A DNA stretch of 64,000 nucleotides, taken from the NCBI GenBank assembly GCA_030562195.1, contig CM060202.1, forward strand, positions 32,292,599-32,356,598. Reading direction: 5' to 3'. Numbering within the stretch: the stretch's first letter is position 1; each line of letters starts with the position of its first letter. Positions 24,521-36,691 of this stretch are shown here, piece after piece. The stretch comes from Nipponacmea schrenckii (taxonomy: Eukaryota; Mollusca; Gastropoda; Lottiidae). The translations under genes and the position numbers were made by a program. The notes beneath the pieces are model-generated. The model did no database searches, had not been told where the DNA came from, and saw only the letters and a program-made list of their open reading frames with translations.

Positions 24521-24983
24521 GTAAGTTTAGATTTGAAGATTCGGAGATAACTCGACATAGAATTATTAGACCTAATTGATGTACAATGTAGAGCAGAAAT
24601 TAGACTATAATGTATTCTCTTTTCGTTTTTGTTTCAATTTATTAAGTTCTGTGTTTGGTGAAGAATGGGTGTGGGGTGAAGCTCATGCTCACTCTTACAT
24701 AACACCTGGGCTTGTAAATATGGGAGAGTCCACGTAGCTAAAAAGATTTTTGTTTTATAAAGGAAGAAGGTATATGATATAAAATAATTGTTACCTGTAA
24801 GTGGAAAGGACTACACTAATTTCTTTGATCGAATCCTTAAAGTCTATGTTAATTCATTTGGACGCACAAAAATGATGCTGTATACTCCTAGAGTGTTATA
24901 CCCATTACTCATATCCCACCCTCGCTCTCTCTCCACTTATAACATCGAAGTGTTTTTATCAATATTTATTGTTATGTTTTAAG
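24521..24983. other. Gene 2 intron between V-like and Ig2 exons
   Basis: A 463-bp intron starting GTAAGT and ending TTATGTTTTAAG. No internal feature. Its position matches the 353-bp intron of gene 1. Confidence 0.7.
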
Positions 24984-25274
24984 ACCAACCCAAAATACAG
25001 GGATGGTCTCTACCAAATCCTGTTTTGATAGCAGACGAAAACCAAACAGCAACCATACAACTTGAATGTCACAGTGTTTCAACCAGTATAGGAGATTGTC
25101 CACTGTCCATGTACACGGTCTGGTATAAAAATGGAATGAAAATGACTGGCTTAGATCCAACTTTATCCCAAATTAACGTGACTGTAGATCATAATGGTGG
25201 AAACTTTACTTGTCTGGCTACAGATTATCCCCCTTGTTATCAGAAACTAAAAGCCACACAATATTACGAGGAAG
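24984..25274 (+). CDS. Gene 2, Ig2 domain exon
   Basis: A 291-bp phase 1-1 exon. It opens after TTTTAAG as QPKIQGWSLPNPVLIADENQ and carries TIQLECHSV (B-strand cysteine), the extra cysteine in IGDC, YTVWYKNG, then NVTVDHNGGNFTCLATDYPP with F-strand cysteine and a further cysteine. It ends GAAG before GTGATG, a weaker donor than in the paralogues. The start was chosen by alignment with the gene 1 exon, since no ATG is relevant. It is one codon longer than gene 1. Extracellular Ig domain with probably two disulfides. Confidence 0.9.
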
Positions 25275-26181
25275 GTGATGTATATATCTTTATTAAGGGA
25301 AGATGTTTTTAAATGACCTATATAATTCATTTTGAGATAAGACAATGAAGTTTTAGTGGACATTTCTTATGGAAACTGTATAGAGTAAAATTGTAAATAT
25401 AATGCTCATCCACATACAGTCTAACCTAAAGTATGACTGTTGTTATTTCATTTACATTTAATATTGTCGATGTTACTGAAACTTTTTATAACGGTAGTTT
25501 AAGGTAATATACACCCAATGGCAGCACTGAACAAGTTCAGCAAGTTTCGTCAAAATCCGTAAAGAATTGTTCCACGTAGAGCGTTTATGAGCCAAAGATC
25601 AAACAGGTTACAGGGGCAATAATTCATATTAAATATATTTCGATATATTTTGTTTTCAATAATTCATCCTTGGGTTATATCAAACAATTACGTTTTTCAA
25701 AAACAAGGGCAATAACCGATATTAAATATTTCTTGATTTATCAATAGGGTTCATCCTTACTTACAAATACTCATGCCAAGTTTCATCAAAATACATCAAT
25801 ACAATTTTCCAAATCGTTTACGAGCTAAAATTGAACGCGTTTTAAGAACATGGGCAATAACTCATATACAACATTTTTCGATTTCGCTCATTTTCAAAAG
25901 GTTATAATCTAAAACAAAGTTCCATCAAAATCCGTCAAGAATTGCACATTTTAGAATGTTAACGAGCATTTCAAATACAAGGGCAATAACTCTATATAAA
26001 TACTATATATTTTTCGATTTCTCTGATCTTCAATAGGGTATATCCATTGGTCCTCAAACACTCACTCAAAGTTACGTTAATATACGTTGCACATTTCATG
26101 TGAGCGTATAAAACTAATCTGCCTTATTTCTAAGTTGTTAAATGTTCTTTTTTTATATATAATTTCCATTTTTTTTTTCAG
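25275..26181. repeat. Intron with diverged repeat of about 170-bp period
   Basis: From about 25,500 to 26,080 three to four diverged units carry 'gtttcrtcaaaatccgt', 'aagaattg' and 'gggcaataac' motifs. This is a repeat style I associate with mollusc genomes. No coding function. The stretch ends in a long pyrimidine tract and CAG before the linker exon. Confidence 0.6.
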
Positions 26182-26244
26182 TTCTGAATATAGAAGAGTG
26201 TAATAGAATCTTTGAGAATGAAGACTTTATAGTTCAGCCTGAAT
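26182..26244 (+). CDS. Gene 2, 63-bp linker exon
   Basis: A 63-bp phase 1-1 mini-exon between a T-rich acceptor (TTTTTTTCAG) and GTAAGT. It encodes LNIEECNRIFENEDFIVQPE. Same length, position and core as in genes 1 and 3. It is acidic with a single cysteine and probably a spacer between Ig2 and Ig3. It is followed by a 10.2-kb intron filled with mobile repeats. Confidence 0.85.
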
Positions 26245-26616
26245 GTAAGTTTTGTACTCAGATTGTTGAGGACGACAGTCTGTGTTGACAATACATTACT
26301 TATTTCTTTATACTTATATGACACATTTTGGAAGCTTGCCACTTTCAAAACCTGGCCGAAAATTGTTTGTTTATCCTTAACATTTGTAGCTAAAGACTTG
26401 GCAAGGAATTACTACTAATCGGGTGTACTATAAACTAAATCAAATTTCAAGTAGTTCTATATCCACTTGATAAAGGCCATGGGGCCGAAAATTTGTGGTT
26501 CGAAGGAGTTATGTTTTTTTATATAAGAAGAATTCCCTACAGGAATAAATAAGAGTATAAATCAAAATAAAATATCAACAACATTCGCCAAATTAAAAAG
26601 GTAATACAAAAAAAAA

Positions 26617-29600
26617 CTAGAACCGTTAGACGGTACCAAGGCAGTGCGCGTCCCTTCTATTGCATGGGTGAAACGTTGCATTTATAATATCCAATTCCAT
26701 AATAATAACTAGACCTGTTTGTAACAATTGTGCAGCTTCCGAGATATTTAGAATTTGTTATATCTCCTGGCTGTCATTTAAAATAGAACTAACCACGCCT
26801 ACTCAGTATAATGACTTGTTTTGATTGGTTGCGATACTTTAACTGGAAATGTCAAAATTTGTGTCTTGACCAAACGATAAGAAATTAACACAATTTGACT
26901 TTATGACCTGTTACATTATCTTCTTAACTCTTCTTGTAACATTTATATCTGTTAAATTAGCGTGTAAAACAAAACGTCGAAAAAACAAATTTGTGGAACA
27001 TAACACCTTATTTGAGATTACAAATTGATCTTGGATTTCATTAACTTTCCAGATCGTTGATACTTGTTAATTTGTTTATTTATTTATTTATCGATCTTAA
27101 TTTAGGTGTAGTAGGAACATTAGATCCTGCAATTTGTGGCAAGTTGCCATGGTATAACATAGAGCCATCAAATTAACAGCGCGGCTTTACATCTTTGAGA
27201 GAGTATTTTATATAGTTCCGTCCCTTATACCACTAGTCCACTCAACTGTACATTATTTTTGCTTAAGAGAATATCATTTAAAATTCTAAAGGTTGTAATT
27301 TCCTTCCAAATAATCCATATCATACATCGCCCACAACGAGAAATGAACAATCATTCCTTTTATTTAAGATATATAATATCTTTGAATCATTTAACTGGAT
27401 TAATTTTTAATCGTAAAAAAAATTAAAATCAAAATAACAATTCAAAAATCGGTTTCCATATATATTTCGGCAATAGATTCTATATACATGTACATCAAAA
27501 TAACACAAATTGAATTATCTTCCGAGACCCTATTTCGATTTAAAGAAAAATACACACAGTTAGTATAGAAGAAATTACAAAATTTGCAAATTTAAAACGT
27601 GCAATTTTGATCAAAAATCAAGTGTTATACACCATTGGAAAGAATAACTAGACCTGTTTGTAACAGTTCTGCAGCTTTCGAGCTATTTAGAATTTGTTGG
27701 TCTCCTGTCTGTCATTTAAGGATAGAATGTAGATTGATTTTGCGATTATTGGGAGAGATGATTTATTCATGATTTAACACGTGACATTTGAGCTTGTTAA
27801 TAGACTGGCAATCATTAAGGTTTGTGACGCCCACAAAGTTCATTGACTTGTTTTGGAAACTTCAACTGGAAATGTCAAAATTTGTGAATTGACCGTTTTA
27901 TAGGAAAAATTCGCAATTTTTAAATGCCGATAAACCGAAAGTTTACATTTTGCTATAAAGCTTAATATGTCATTGGATAGAACGTATCACATATGTACAG
28001 GTATAAAGATCGCCAAAGGTCAACGTCACAATATACACCTATATACACATTGAAAGAAAAATACACACAGTGATGTAAAATATCTGGGCTTAACCACGCC
28101 CACAAAGTCTAATGACTTGTTTTGATTGGTTGCGATACTTTAACTGGAAATGTCAAAATTTGTGTCTTGACCAAAAGATAAGAAATTAACACAATCAGAC
28201 TTTATGACCTGTTGCATTTATATCTGTTTAATTAGAGTGTAATTTTATTCTTAAACTTTTCGCAATTTTTATTTATACATATTGATTTATATATTGCTTG
28301 AAAGCTGGGAATTTGCACATAATAAATATGTTCGAATTTTGTTTTTAAGTTAAATAGAACTAAATATAAAAAAATATGAATGTTAAAATCGCTTATTTTC
28401 TACTAGGCGTATTTTCATCAGTTTTCGGTCTATAGCTAAAATTAGAAAGCTGATGAAAATCACATCACAATAATGTCAATTAGAATGTTGCCAAGAGTCT
28501 TGTTCATGAGATATAACCATCTGAAGATACGAGAAATATGCAAATTACCAATTTTTGGATCCCTATTAATTTAAATGTTCTTTACTAAAATTAGAAATCA
28601 AGGTATCATATGAATCTTTAGCCAATGAAGATGATCGTTCAGAAAAATAAAGGATGCATATTAGTAAGTAATTCCTCTTCGTTCCTTGCGGAGCATAGGG
28701 CTGCTACAGACGTTCTCCATCTCACTCTGTTATGAGCTGTTCTTTTTGCTTCATTCCAGGTCTTGCCAATCCTTCCTAGCTCTTTCAGTCTTATTCTTTT
28801 CAAGTTATGTAAAGGTCGTCCTTGTCTTCTATGCCCTTGGGGATTCCAGTCCAGTGCCTCTCTGGTGATGTTGTTTTGAGATCAAAAGGGTGCATATGGT
28901 AGAGTTCAAAAGTTATGAACTTTCAAACGGAAGTCAGTTTTGAAAAACTTTGGCAGGACCTGGTCCAAAGACAAATTTAAAATTGAAATATATGCCACTA
29001 GAGGACCTAGATAATTATCCAAATTATATTTTAAAACAAGTCTGAAAAAATAGGATTAAAAATGGCGGACGAGTAGTATTTTTCCAATAATTTGCATATT
29101 TCAAGATGGCGATCAAACGGTTAGGAATTTGCATATACGGCATACATACATAATGAAGATATTGATGGTACTCATTCTGTGGAATAATAAAATTGCAAGT
29201 TTGTGCAAAAATTTAATCCGAAAATTTCCCATTTCTGTGATTTTCTACATTTTTTGGTCATTTTCGGACGTTTCCGGCTAATTTCGGAAAATGTTTTATC
29301 GGAATCTTTAATGATAATTTTTTGTCTACTCATGTACCAATTTTTGTGAAAAAATAAGACGTAAATTTTAAAAAAACACGTGCTTTTTCATAAATCACGC
29401 ACAATTAATATAGAACAAGAAAAAAATTTTCAAATATTAAAAAGCGCAATTTTGATCAAAATATAAAGTGTTATACACCATTGGAAAGAATAAATTACGC
29501 GTAATAAGGACATGAAAGAAATTTTGACGTATGTAAATTAGGTCACGTGACAGAGCTCTTCGAAGTTAAAAAGTGCAATTTTCAAATGGCTGTAAAACCG

Positions 29601-30464
29601 GAAGTTGACATTACACAACACAAATGAAGACATCAATGGATAGATCTGGACAAGGGCAACAACTTTTGTGCAGGTCACATGGTCACCAAAGGTCAAGGTC
29701 ACGATATATGAACGTTGGAAAATTAGGCACTGAGTGAAAAAAAAGAACCGGAAATGAAAGGTAAGCTAAATCGAAATTCAAAATTCGGCTTCCTAAGAAT
29801 TGTTGATTGAAGATTACATAGACATCAAAATTACAATTGTCCGATTAACCCCTAAGGCCCAATTTTTCACTTTACAAAAGTAAGTGGTTTAATGATGGCG
29901 ACTGATCTGTTACTTCCGGTTCAATTTTTGTTAATTATAAAATCATTATGGGGTAATAGTAACTAATTGCAAAAGAAAAAATTCAAATATCTTTAGAATT
30001 CCGGAAGTGAAAATTCGAAGTTTAGCGACGTATGAAGCCGAAACCGGAAGTGATGTCGACATTTTGAAAACAGATTTTTCTTGACAAGAAAAATGTTTAT
30101 CTAACTGCAAATTTTGATTTCGATCTAATCAAAATTGCAAAAGTTAGAAAAAGTGTTAAATTTTAAAATTCAAAAGTCAGCAACAAAAGTAAAAATTTTA
30201 AAATTTTTAAACTGCTATTATGTAAAACTAAGTAATAAGTAGTAAATAAAAAAAGTCCGAACCAGATTGGATAAAAAAACAAGCCGTGAGTTAGTAAACA
30301 AAAATAAAATTTGTGACGTTCTACGTCATTTCCGGTAGAACAAAAATGCGTCATTTTACATTTAAACAACAACGAGCACTAGATTACGTTACAATATCAC
30401 GCCAGATTGTGTAAGACATTTGCAGTTATGGCTGGGGAGCGTGACCAGAAAGAGACAAAAAAAA
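26617..30464. mobile_element. Repeat unit A, left copy (about 3.85 kb)
   Basis: Begins A/CTAG followed by the palindrome ACCGTTAGACGGT and ends in a short poly(A) after 'gaccagaaagagac'. A near-identical copy occupies 52,182-56,208. The unit has many ccggaagt motifs and internal diverged repetition (the 'aactagacctgtttgtaac' block occurs twice, near 26,710 and 27,650). It carries a LINE RT C-terminal scrap at 28,672-28,869 but no transposase or RT core. On the minus strand the end reads hairpin-CTAG-T, like a Helitron 3' end, but no matching 5' TC end was found. Confidence 0.75.
28672..28869 (-). pseudogene. LINE reverse transcriptase C-terminal fragment in unit A (left)
   Basis: An open minus-strand stretch reading ITREALDWNPQGHRRQGRP, then KELGRIGKTWNEAKR, then NRVRWRTSVAALCSARNEE. 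This is the conserved tail found at the C terminus of many non-LTR retrotransposon polymerases (xALxWxPxGxRxxGRP ... W ... R..WR..V.AL). Nothing upstream on this strand resembles an RT core, so it is a captured fragment. The plus-strand ORF over it is a shadow. Confidence 0.72.
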
Positions 30465-31547
30465 CTAGAATTGCTTACAATTATGAACGTATTTCGAGAG
30501 CCTTAAAATATTATGTAGGCTAAATTTGCAATTACCTACATCTAGACAATATATTGAATATCATTTGACCTAGTTTTCAAAGTCATAAAATAATTAGGTC
30601 ACACCTTCCGTAACGGTTAATGATGGCGAAAATATGAAAATTATCAATTTTTGCTGTATTTAAGTACACTTATCTCTATGAATTTTTTAAGTAAGCCAAA
30701 TTAAAAAATATCTACTCGTAGACAATATATTGAATATTATTTGACCTAATTTTCAAGGTCATAGATTAAGTGGGTCACACCTTCCGTACCCGTTAAAGTG
30801 ACCTAATTTTGAAAAAATCGAAATTTAAATAATTCGAAAGAAAATACGAAATTTGAAAATCGGTCTCCATGAAAAGGTAGATAATGATCCATTGTAACTA
30901 TGTGCTAAATTTCATCAAAATCGGTCTATCAGTAGTGTCTGAATTTCGGATTTAAGAATTGTAACGAAAATTCAAAATGGCGGCCGATATGGCAGCTTGA
31001 CCTAATTATTTAGGTCAAATCAATTACTATTGAAAAGTTATTTATAAAACAGTTTTCACTTTTCACCTAGCAGTAATAGACCGGAAGTTACGTAATTACG
31101 TCATTTGAGGCTAAACCGGAAGTGGAATTTTTTTTTTCACATTATTTCAAGAATTGTAAACATATCGCCTATCAACTGGTAAAGTTTCAAAATTTTACCA
31201 TTTATATTAAAGGAGAAATCACGGTCTGAAATTTTTGCCGTTGACCCTTGAATATTGAATTGCAAATCGTGGGTAAAATATTTAACCTAATTGCATAAAA
31301 CCTATAATTGTTAGTTGACAAATACATTGAAGTTTTCAAATCTGAAAATCCGGTCAAAATCGAACTGAAAATAAACTTGCTAAAGCAAAAAAACCTGAAA
31401 TTCCGGTTCTCACTTCCTGTCAGAGATAGAACTTCCGGTTTTGTTTTTTTTTGATAATAGAAATCATTCTAAGATCAACTGTAGATTTAGAATTTCTGCA
31501 CCGTTTACCAGTTTGTCTGCAAACTCATCCAAGAATTACAAAAAAAA
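30465..31547. mobile_element. Repeat unit B, first left copy (1,083 bp)
   Basis: Begins A/CTAG then palindrome AATTGCTTACAATT, and ends 'catccaagaattac' plus poly(A). It is directly followed by a second copy. Contains several ccggaagt and 'ttgacctaatt' motifs. Further copies lie at 31,548, 49,896 and 50,985. No coding function is supported; a roughly 80-codon ORF seen in other copies is broken here. Confidence 0.85.
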
Positions 31548-33770
31548 CTAGAATTGCTTACAATTATGAACGTATTTCGAGAGCCTTAAAATATTATGTA
31601 GGCTAAATTTGCAATTACCTACATCTAGACAATATATTGAATATCATTTGACCTAGTTTTCAAAGTCATAAAATAATTAGGTCACACCTTCCGTAACTGT
31701 TAATGATGGCGAAAATATGAAAATTATCAATTTTTGCTGTATTTAAGTACACTTATCTCTATGAAGTTTTTAAGTAAGCCAAATTAAAAAATATCTACTC
31801 GTAGAAAATATATTGAATATTATTTGACCTAATTTTCAAGGTCATAGATTAAGTGGGTCACACCTTCCGTACCCGTTAAAGTGACCTAATTTTGAAAAAA
31901 TCGAAATTTAAGTAATTCGAAAGAAAATACGAAATTTGAAAATCGGTCTCCAAGAAAAGGTAGATAATGATCCATTGTAACTATGTGCTAAATTTCATCA
32001 AAATCGGTCTATCAGTAGTGTCTGAATTTCGGATTTAAGGGGGGTTGACAACCCTAAACCTATGTACAAAAAATAGACGATTTCAACCACTTCTTTTCCA
32101 CCTATCTGAAATATTTAAATATCAATGGAAAGAGGGGTCTTTCAACTATCCAAAAATATAAAATTTATTTCTTTATGACATTTCAACTTTAAGAAATAGG
32201 GTATGAAAGATGAACGAAAAAAATGTCAATTATTCCCTTAAAATTAGCATATCTACTAGGCTATTTAATATAGAAGGTTGAAATTTTGCACAACGCAAGT
32301 CTACATGTATCTCTACAAAATTACGTTGGCTTTTTGGAAAATTTTGTTTTGTTTTGAAGATATTGATAGAAATCAAAATTTTGCGAGTGCATTTACGAAA
32401 AATTGAATTTTTAAAAAACTATTCATTTTATAAAAAAAAAAGCCATCGTAAAGTTATAGAGGACATCGTAAGCTTTAGCTGAAGCCAAAGTTTGTAAAAA
32501 TCGGATAAATTGTAAGCGAAATATGCTTTTGGAAAAATGGCATTTTTTTTCAACATTTTGCAAACACATGTAAACATTACGTAATTAACGATCATGTTGT
32601 TAAAAGATTGTCTTTCATGCTGTAGAAATCTTTAAGCACCTTTTAGGCATCGATATGCACCGATACCCACATAATTGGAGCGCTAAAACAATGGATTAGC
32701 ACATGTCAAAACACCCCTACCCATCAATCATAAAATTTTCTTTGTTTACATGTGACGTAATGATTTATGGGACATCACTTGACTTCTGGATTCCCCCGAT
32801 ACACAAACTCTTACTGCGCGTGCCGATATTAACAATAACTGACCGGCAAACGTGGAGAATGTTTATTTAGCCGATGACGTTGTAATCACAAATGTCAACT
32901 GACAACGTAATTTGTACGTCTACATAGAGGAATACCCTGTTTTGTTCTATAAATAGATTATCTTCACGGACGGATATCAGACGAACTACTGAAGCGATTG
33001 AGCTAAAATTTTTACTAGATGAGTTTATTTTAATGCCAAATAGAATGGATATAAACTTAATACGTTTCTTGATTGAAATACACTTCGACGATAAGGTTGT
33101 CAACTCCCTTAAGAATTGTAACGAAAATTCAAAATGGCGGCCGATATGGCAGCTTGACCTAATTATTTAGGACAAATCAATTACTATTGACAAGTTATTT
33201 ATAAAACAGTTTTCACTTTTCACCTAGCAGTTATAGACCTGAAGTTACGTAATTATGTCATTTGAGGCTAAACCGGAAGTGGAATTTTTTTTTCACATTA
33301 TTTCAAAAATTATAAACATATCGCCTATCAACTGGTAAAGTTTCAAAATTTTACCATTTATATTAAAGGAGAAATCACGGTCTGAAATTTTTGCCGATGA
33401 CCCTTGAATATTGAATTGCAAATCGTGGGTAAAATATTTAACCTAATTGCATAAAACCTATAATTGTTAGTTGACAAATACATTGAAGTTTTCAAATCTG
33501 AAAATCCGGTCAAAATCGAACTGAAAATAAACTTGCTAAAGCAAAAAAACATGAACTTCCGGTTCTCACTTCCTGTCAGAGATAGAACTTCCGGTTTTGT
33601 TTTATTTGATAATAGAAATCATTCTAAGATCAACTGTAGATTTAGAATTTCTGCACCATTTACCAGTTTGTCTGCAAACTCATCCAAGAATTACAAAAAA
33701 AAAAAAATAAAATAAAATAATCCGAACGATTACAATACGTTTTCGCCAAAGTCAATATACGTAAAAAAAA
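31548..33770. mobile_element. Repeat unit B' (second left copy), interrupted by a TTAA MITE
   Basis: Same CTAG-plus-palindrome start and ending as unit B, but split at 32,038 by a 1,070-bp insertion (32,039-33,108). After the poly(A) it carries one copy of a 48-bp sequence ('ccgaacgattacaatacg', 33,717-33,764) that lies between units elsewhere. It is in head-to-tail order with A and B. Confidence 0.85.
32039..33108. mobile_element. piggyBac-type MITE (1,070 bp, TTAA target duplication)
   Basis: Inserted in unit B': the uninterrupted copies read 'ggatttaagaattg', whereas here TTAA occurs on both sides (32,035-32,038 and 33,109-33,112). Ends are imperfect inverted repeats: GGGGGGTTGACAACCCTA at left and TAAGGTTGTCAACTCCC at right. 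TTAA duplication is the hallmark of piggyBac transposases. No transposase ORF remains, so it is non-autonomous. Its absence from the B copies at 30,465, 49,896 and 50,985 shows a later insertion. Confidence 0.88.
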
Positions 33771-35869
33771 CTAGAGCCGTACGCCTAACGGCACTGAAGC
33801 AGTGCGTTCCATCCAGGGATTCGTTCGTTCGTTCGTTAAGCAAAAGACAAAAAAGGTTTATTAAAATAAAAAAATGTGCATCAGAAATGGATTTTGATTT
33901 CATAACAAACGCTCCCATACCCCCCTTTTCCCCCTTTCCCCTCTTTGCCCCTCCCCATCCTTAGCCCTCATCATCAATTAAGATAGATAATAAGTTAAAA
34001 TCATAATAAAAATGGATAGAGGGTCGTTTAATCTAAAAAAGATTTGCGGATCGCCGAAACTCATATTTGTAAATCGCCCAAACGTAGAGAATAATACCCA
34101 ATACAAAGTAGATTGTTTTATATATTAAATTCGCAATTTTCAGATGGCGATGAAACCAAAAGTAGATATCGTACAAAAAATATACATATAGCATTGGATA
34201 GACAATGTCGAAGCTATATACAAATCGAAAGGTCACTAATGGTTCAAGTTGTCTTAAGTCGCCAGGGTATAACATTGAGACACCACATAAATAGCGCGGC
34301 CTAACATTTTAAAATTTATATTGAATAGAGTTTCGTCCCTTAGACCATTATTCCAGTCAACTGTATATTATTGTTGCATAATTATAAGAGATAAAATTTT
34401 AAATTCTAAAGGTTGTAATTTCGTTCCAAATATTCAATATTTACATCACCCACAACTGGAAAAACATATATAACAACTTTGAATCATTTTAACTGGATGT
34501 AAAACGATTAAACTAGCTGAAACTTATATCTTGTAGATCGCCCAAATTCAACACATTAAACAGATTGTTTTATAGGGAAAATTCGCAATTTTCAAATGGC
34601 GATAAAAGCGGAAGTATACATCTTACAATAAAGCTTTATATATCATTGGATAGAACTTCTCGAGAGCTATCACATTTGTACAGGTCAAAAATTCGTCGAA
34701 GGTCAACGTCAGAATATACGACCCTTCAAAGTTTTTAAAAATTTTAATCGTAAAAAAATCAAAATCAAAATCAAAATTCAAAAATCTGTTTCCATATATA
34801 TTTCGGCAATCGGTTATAGATACTATATACATCAAAATAACACAAATCGAATTATCCCCCGAGACCCTATTTCGATTTAAAGAAAAACACGCACAGTTAG
34901 TATAGAAGAAATTACAAAATTTTGAAATTTTTAAACGCGCAATTTTGATTAAAATACCAAGTGAAATATATTAATGGAAAGATGACATTAAGCATAAAAG
35001 GAATATGTAAAAAATTCTGTGCTATGTAAATTAGGTCACGTGAAAGAGCTCTTTAAAGTTAAAATTCGTGATTTTCAATTGGCTGCAAAACCGGAAGTAA
35101 ACACCGGACAACAAAAGTGGGGATACCATTGGGCAGATAAAATGAAGGGCAATAACTTTTGTTCAGGTCAAAAGGTCATCAAAGGTCAAGGTCACGAAAT
35201 ATGACCGGTTAAAGTTTTGACAATTACTGAAAAAATTCAACCGGAAATAAAAGAAAAGCAAAATCGAAATTCAAAAATTCCTTCCCATACTTTTTTGCGC
35301 AATCAATTGATGTTTCTAGAAAATCTAAAATTATGCAAATTAGACCTATCCCTGAGAACTTATTTCAGTTTTACAAACTTTAGTCGTATCAAGATGGCGG
35401 AAGATCCGTTACTTCAGGTTCGAATTTTCTTAATTTAGCATCATTCAATAGACAATTGTAGCTAATTGCAAAATAAATTTTTCAAATATCTTCATTATTC
35501 CGGAAGTGCAAAGTTCAAGTTTAAAAGCAAATAAAATCAAAACCGGAAGTGATATCCAAATATTGAAAATTAATTATACTTCGCAATCCAAATGTCTATA
35601 AATCTGTAAGTTTTCAGATCGATCGAAATAAAACTGTAGAAGTTAGAAAATGCAAAAAATTTAAAAATCAAAATGTCAGCGAATCAAAATCGGATCAAAA
35701 ATAAAGGCGCAAATTGAAAAACAAAGAAAAACTGTAGACGGCGCTACGTCATTTCCTGTAGGTCAAAATGGCGTCAAAATACATTCATCAGATTTAGTCT
35801 CGCGGGAGAAATATTAACAGAATGTGCGTGGCATGTGTAGTTTTGGCTGGGCGCTCTGACCAGAATTCG

Positions 35870-35901
<32 letters not shown>
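33771..35901. mobile_element. Repeat unit C (diverged relative of A, about 2.1 kb)
   Basis: Begins CTAGAGCCGT with an imperfect palindrome (GCCGT ... ACGGC), followed by 'gaagcagtgcgttcc', and ends 'gctctgaccagaattcg' plus a long A run (about 35,870-35,901). It shares ordered motifs with unit A (aactggatta, gcaatttt, ccggaagt, ggctggg...gaccaga) but is shorter and diverged. No coding function. Confidence 0.7.
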
Positions 35902-35902
<1 letters not shown>

Positions 35903-35934
35903 ATTTCGAAAACAAAGCAGTGCAATAAAATAAA

Positions 35935-36028
35935 ATAATCCGAACGATTACAATACGTTTTCGCCGAAGTCGAAATACGTAAATAGTCATTTCGAAAACA
36001 AAGCAGTGCGTTCGATTGAACGCACTGC
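35935..36028. repeat. 48-bp inter-unit repeat plus terminal hairpin
   Basis: Contains one copy of the 48-bp 'ccgaacgattacaatacg' sequence (35,935-35,982), then 'agtcatttcg' and a perfect inverted repeat GCAGTGCGTTC-GATT-GAACGCACTGC at 36,003-36,028. A near-identical hairpin with a GAA loop ends the right-hand block at 56,228-56,252, so this is a recurring terminus. Confidence 0.75.
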
Positions 36029-36403
36029 AATTATGGAAAATTAGTAGCTTAAATTAACTTATAGAAAAAATGGCGGCAGTCACACAATGCGTGGACTACC
36101 CACAAAGCAACTGACTCTACCAATTCCCTCTGGTGGAACGTAACTCTAGTTTACAATAGCAGACGACACAACAATAAAATATATTTCTACAAAAAAATTA
36201 TATATGTTGATCGAAATTAAACTTTAAAATATATTTCTTATGAACCTTAAAATGTTCAACGTTGATTCGAAAGTATGACAGTAACCGATAGGCCTATATA
36301 TTGCAAGAGGCTCTGACAAAATGGTTTTAAACATACTTTCAGATGACATCTTCATTTTCTACCAAATTTATTGTTTTAGTTAAACTGTCTACTATTTTTT
36401 CAG
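36029..36403. other. End of gene 2 intron before Ig3
   Basis: Unique-looking AT-rich intron sequence ending in the acceptor ACTATTTTTTCAG. No other feature. Confidence 0.6.
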
Positions 36404-36691
36404 TTGCACCAATTGATGTGAAACTAGAGCCAGATCAAAGGAAGATAACTGTAAATAAAAACGAGGATCTGAAAGTAACATGTTTAGCTAAATGTCACCC
36501 AAAGTGTGATGTAACATGGGAAAAAGATTTTCAAGGCCTCAAATTAAATGGTTCGATTAACATAACAGAGAATATGTTTGAAAATGATTTAAAAATAGAT
36601 AATATCAACGATTCTCATGAAGGTGTTTACGTCTGTCTGATTAAAAGCATTCATGGAGAAGTCAGGAAGGGTTTTTTTCTAAGTGTTAAAG
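36404..36691 (+). CDS. Gene 2, Ig3 domain exon (C2/I-set)
   Basis: A 288-bp phase 1-1 exon with strong splice sites (TTTTTTCAG; GTAGGA). It encodes a typical C2/I-set Ig domain: APIDVKLEPDQRKITVNKNE, B-strand LKVTCLAKCHPKC with a CX3CX3C cluster, DVTWEKDF, ENDLKIDNINDSHEGVYVC with canonical D/E-G-x-Y-x-C, and closing GFFLSVK. The homologous exon at 57,053-57,340 has the same length. It is the membrane-proximal extracellular domain of gene 2. Confidence 0.92.

Noticed and set aside
28686..28868. Plus-strand 60-codon ORF (also 54,420-54,602)
   Set aside because: It is the antisense shadow of the LINE polymerase C-terminal fragment on the minus strand.
35794..36030. Minus-strand ORF with a phenylalanine run
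   Set aside because: Caused by the poly(A) tail of unit C.
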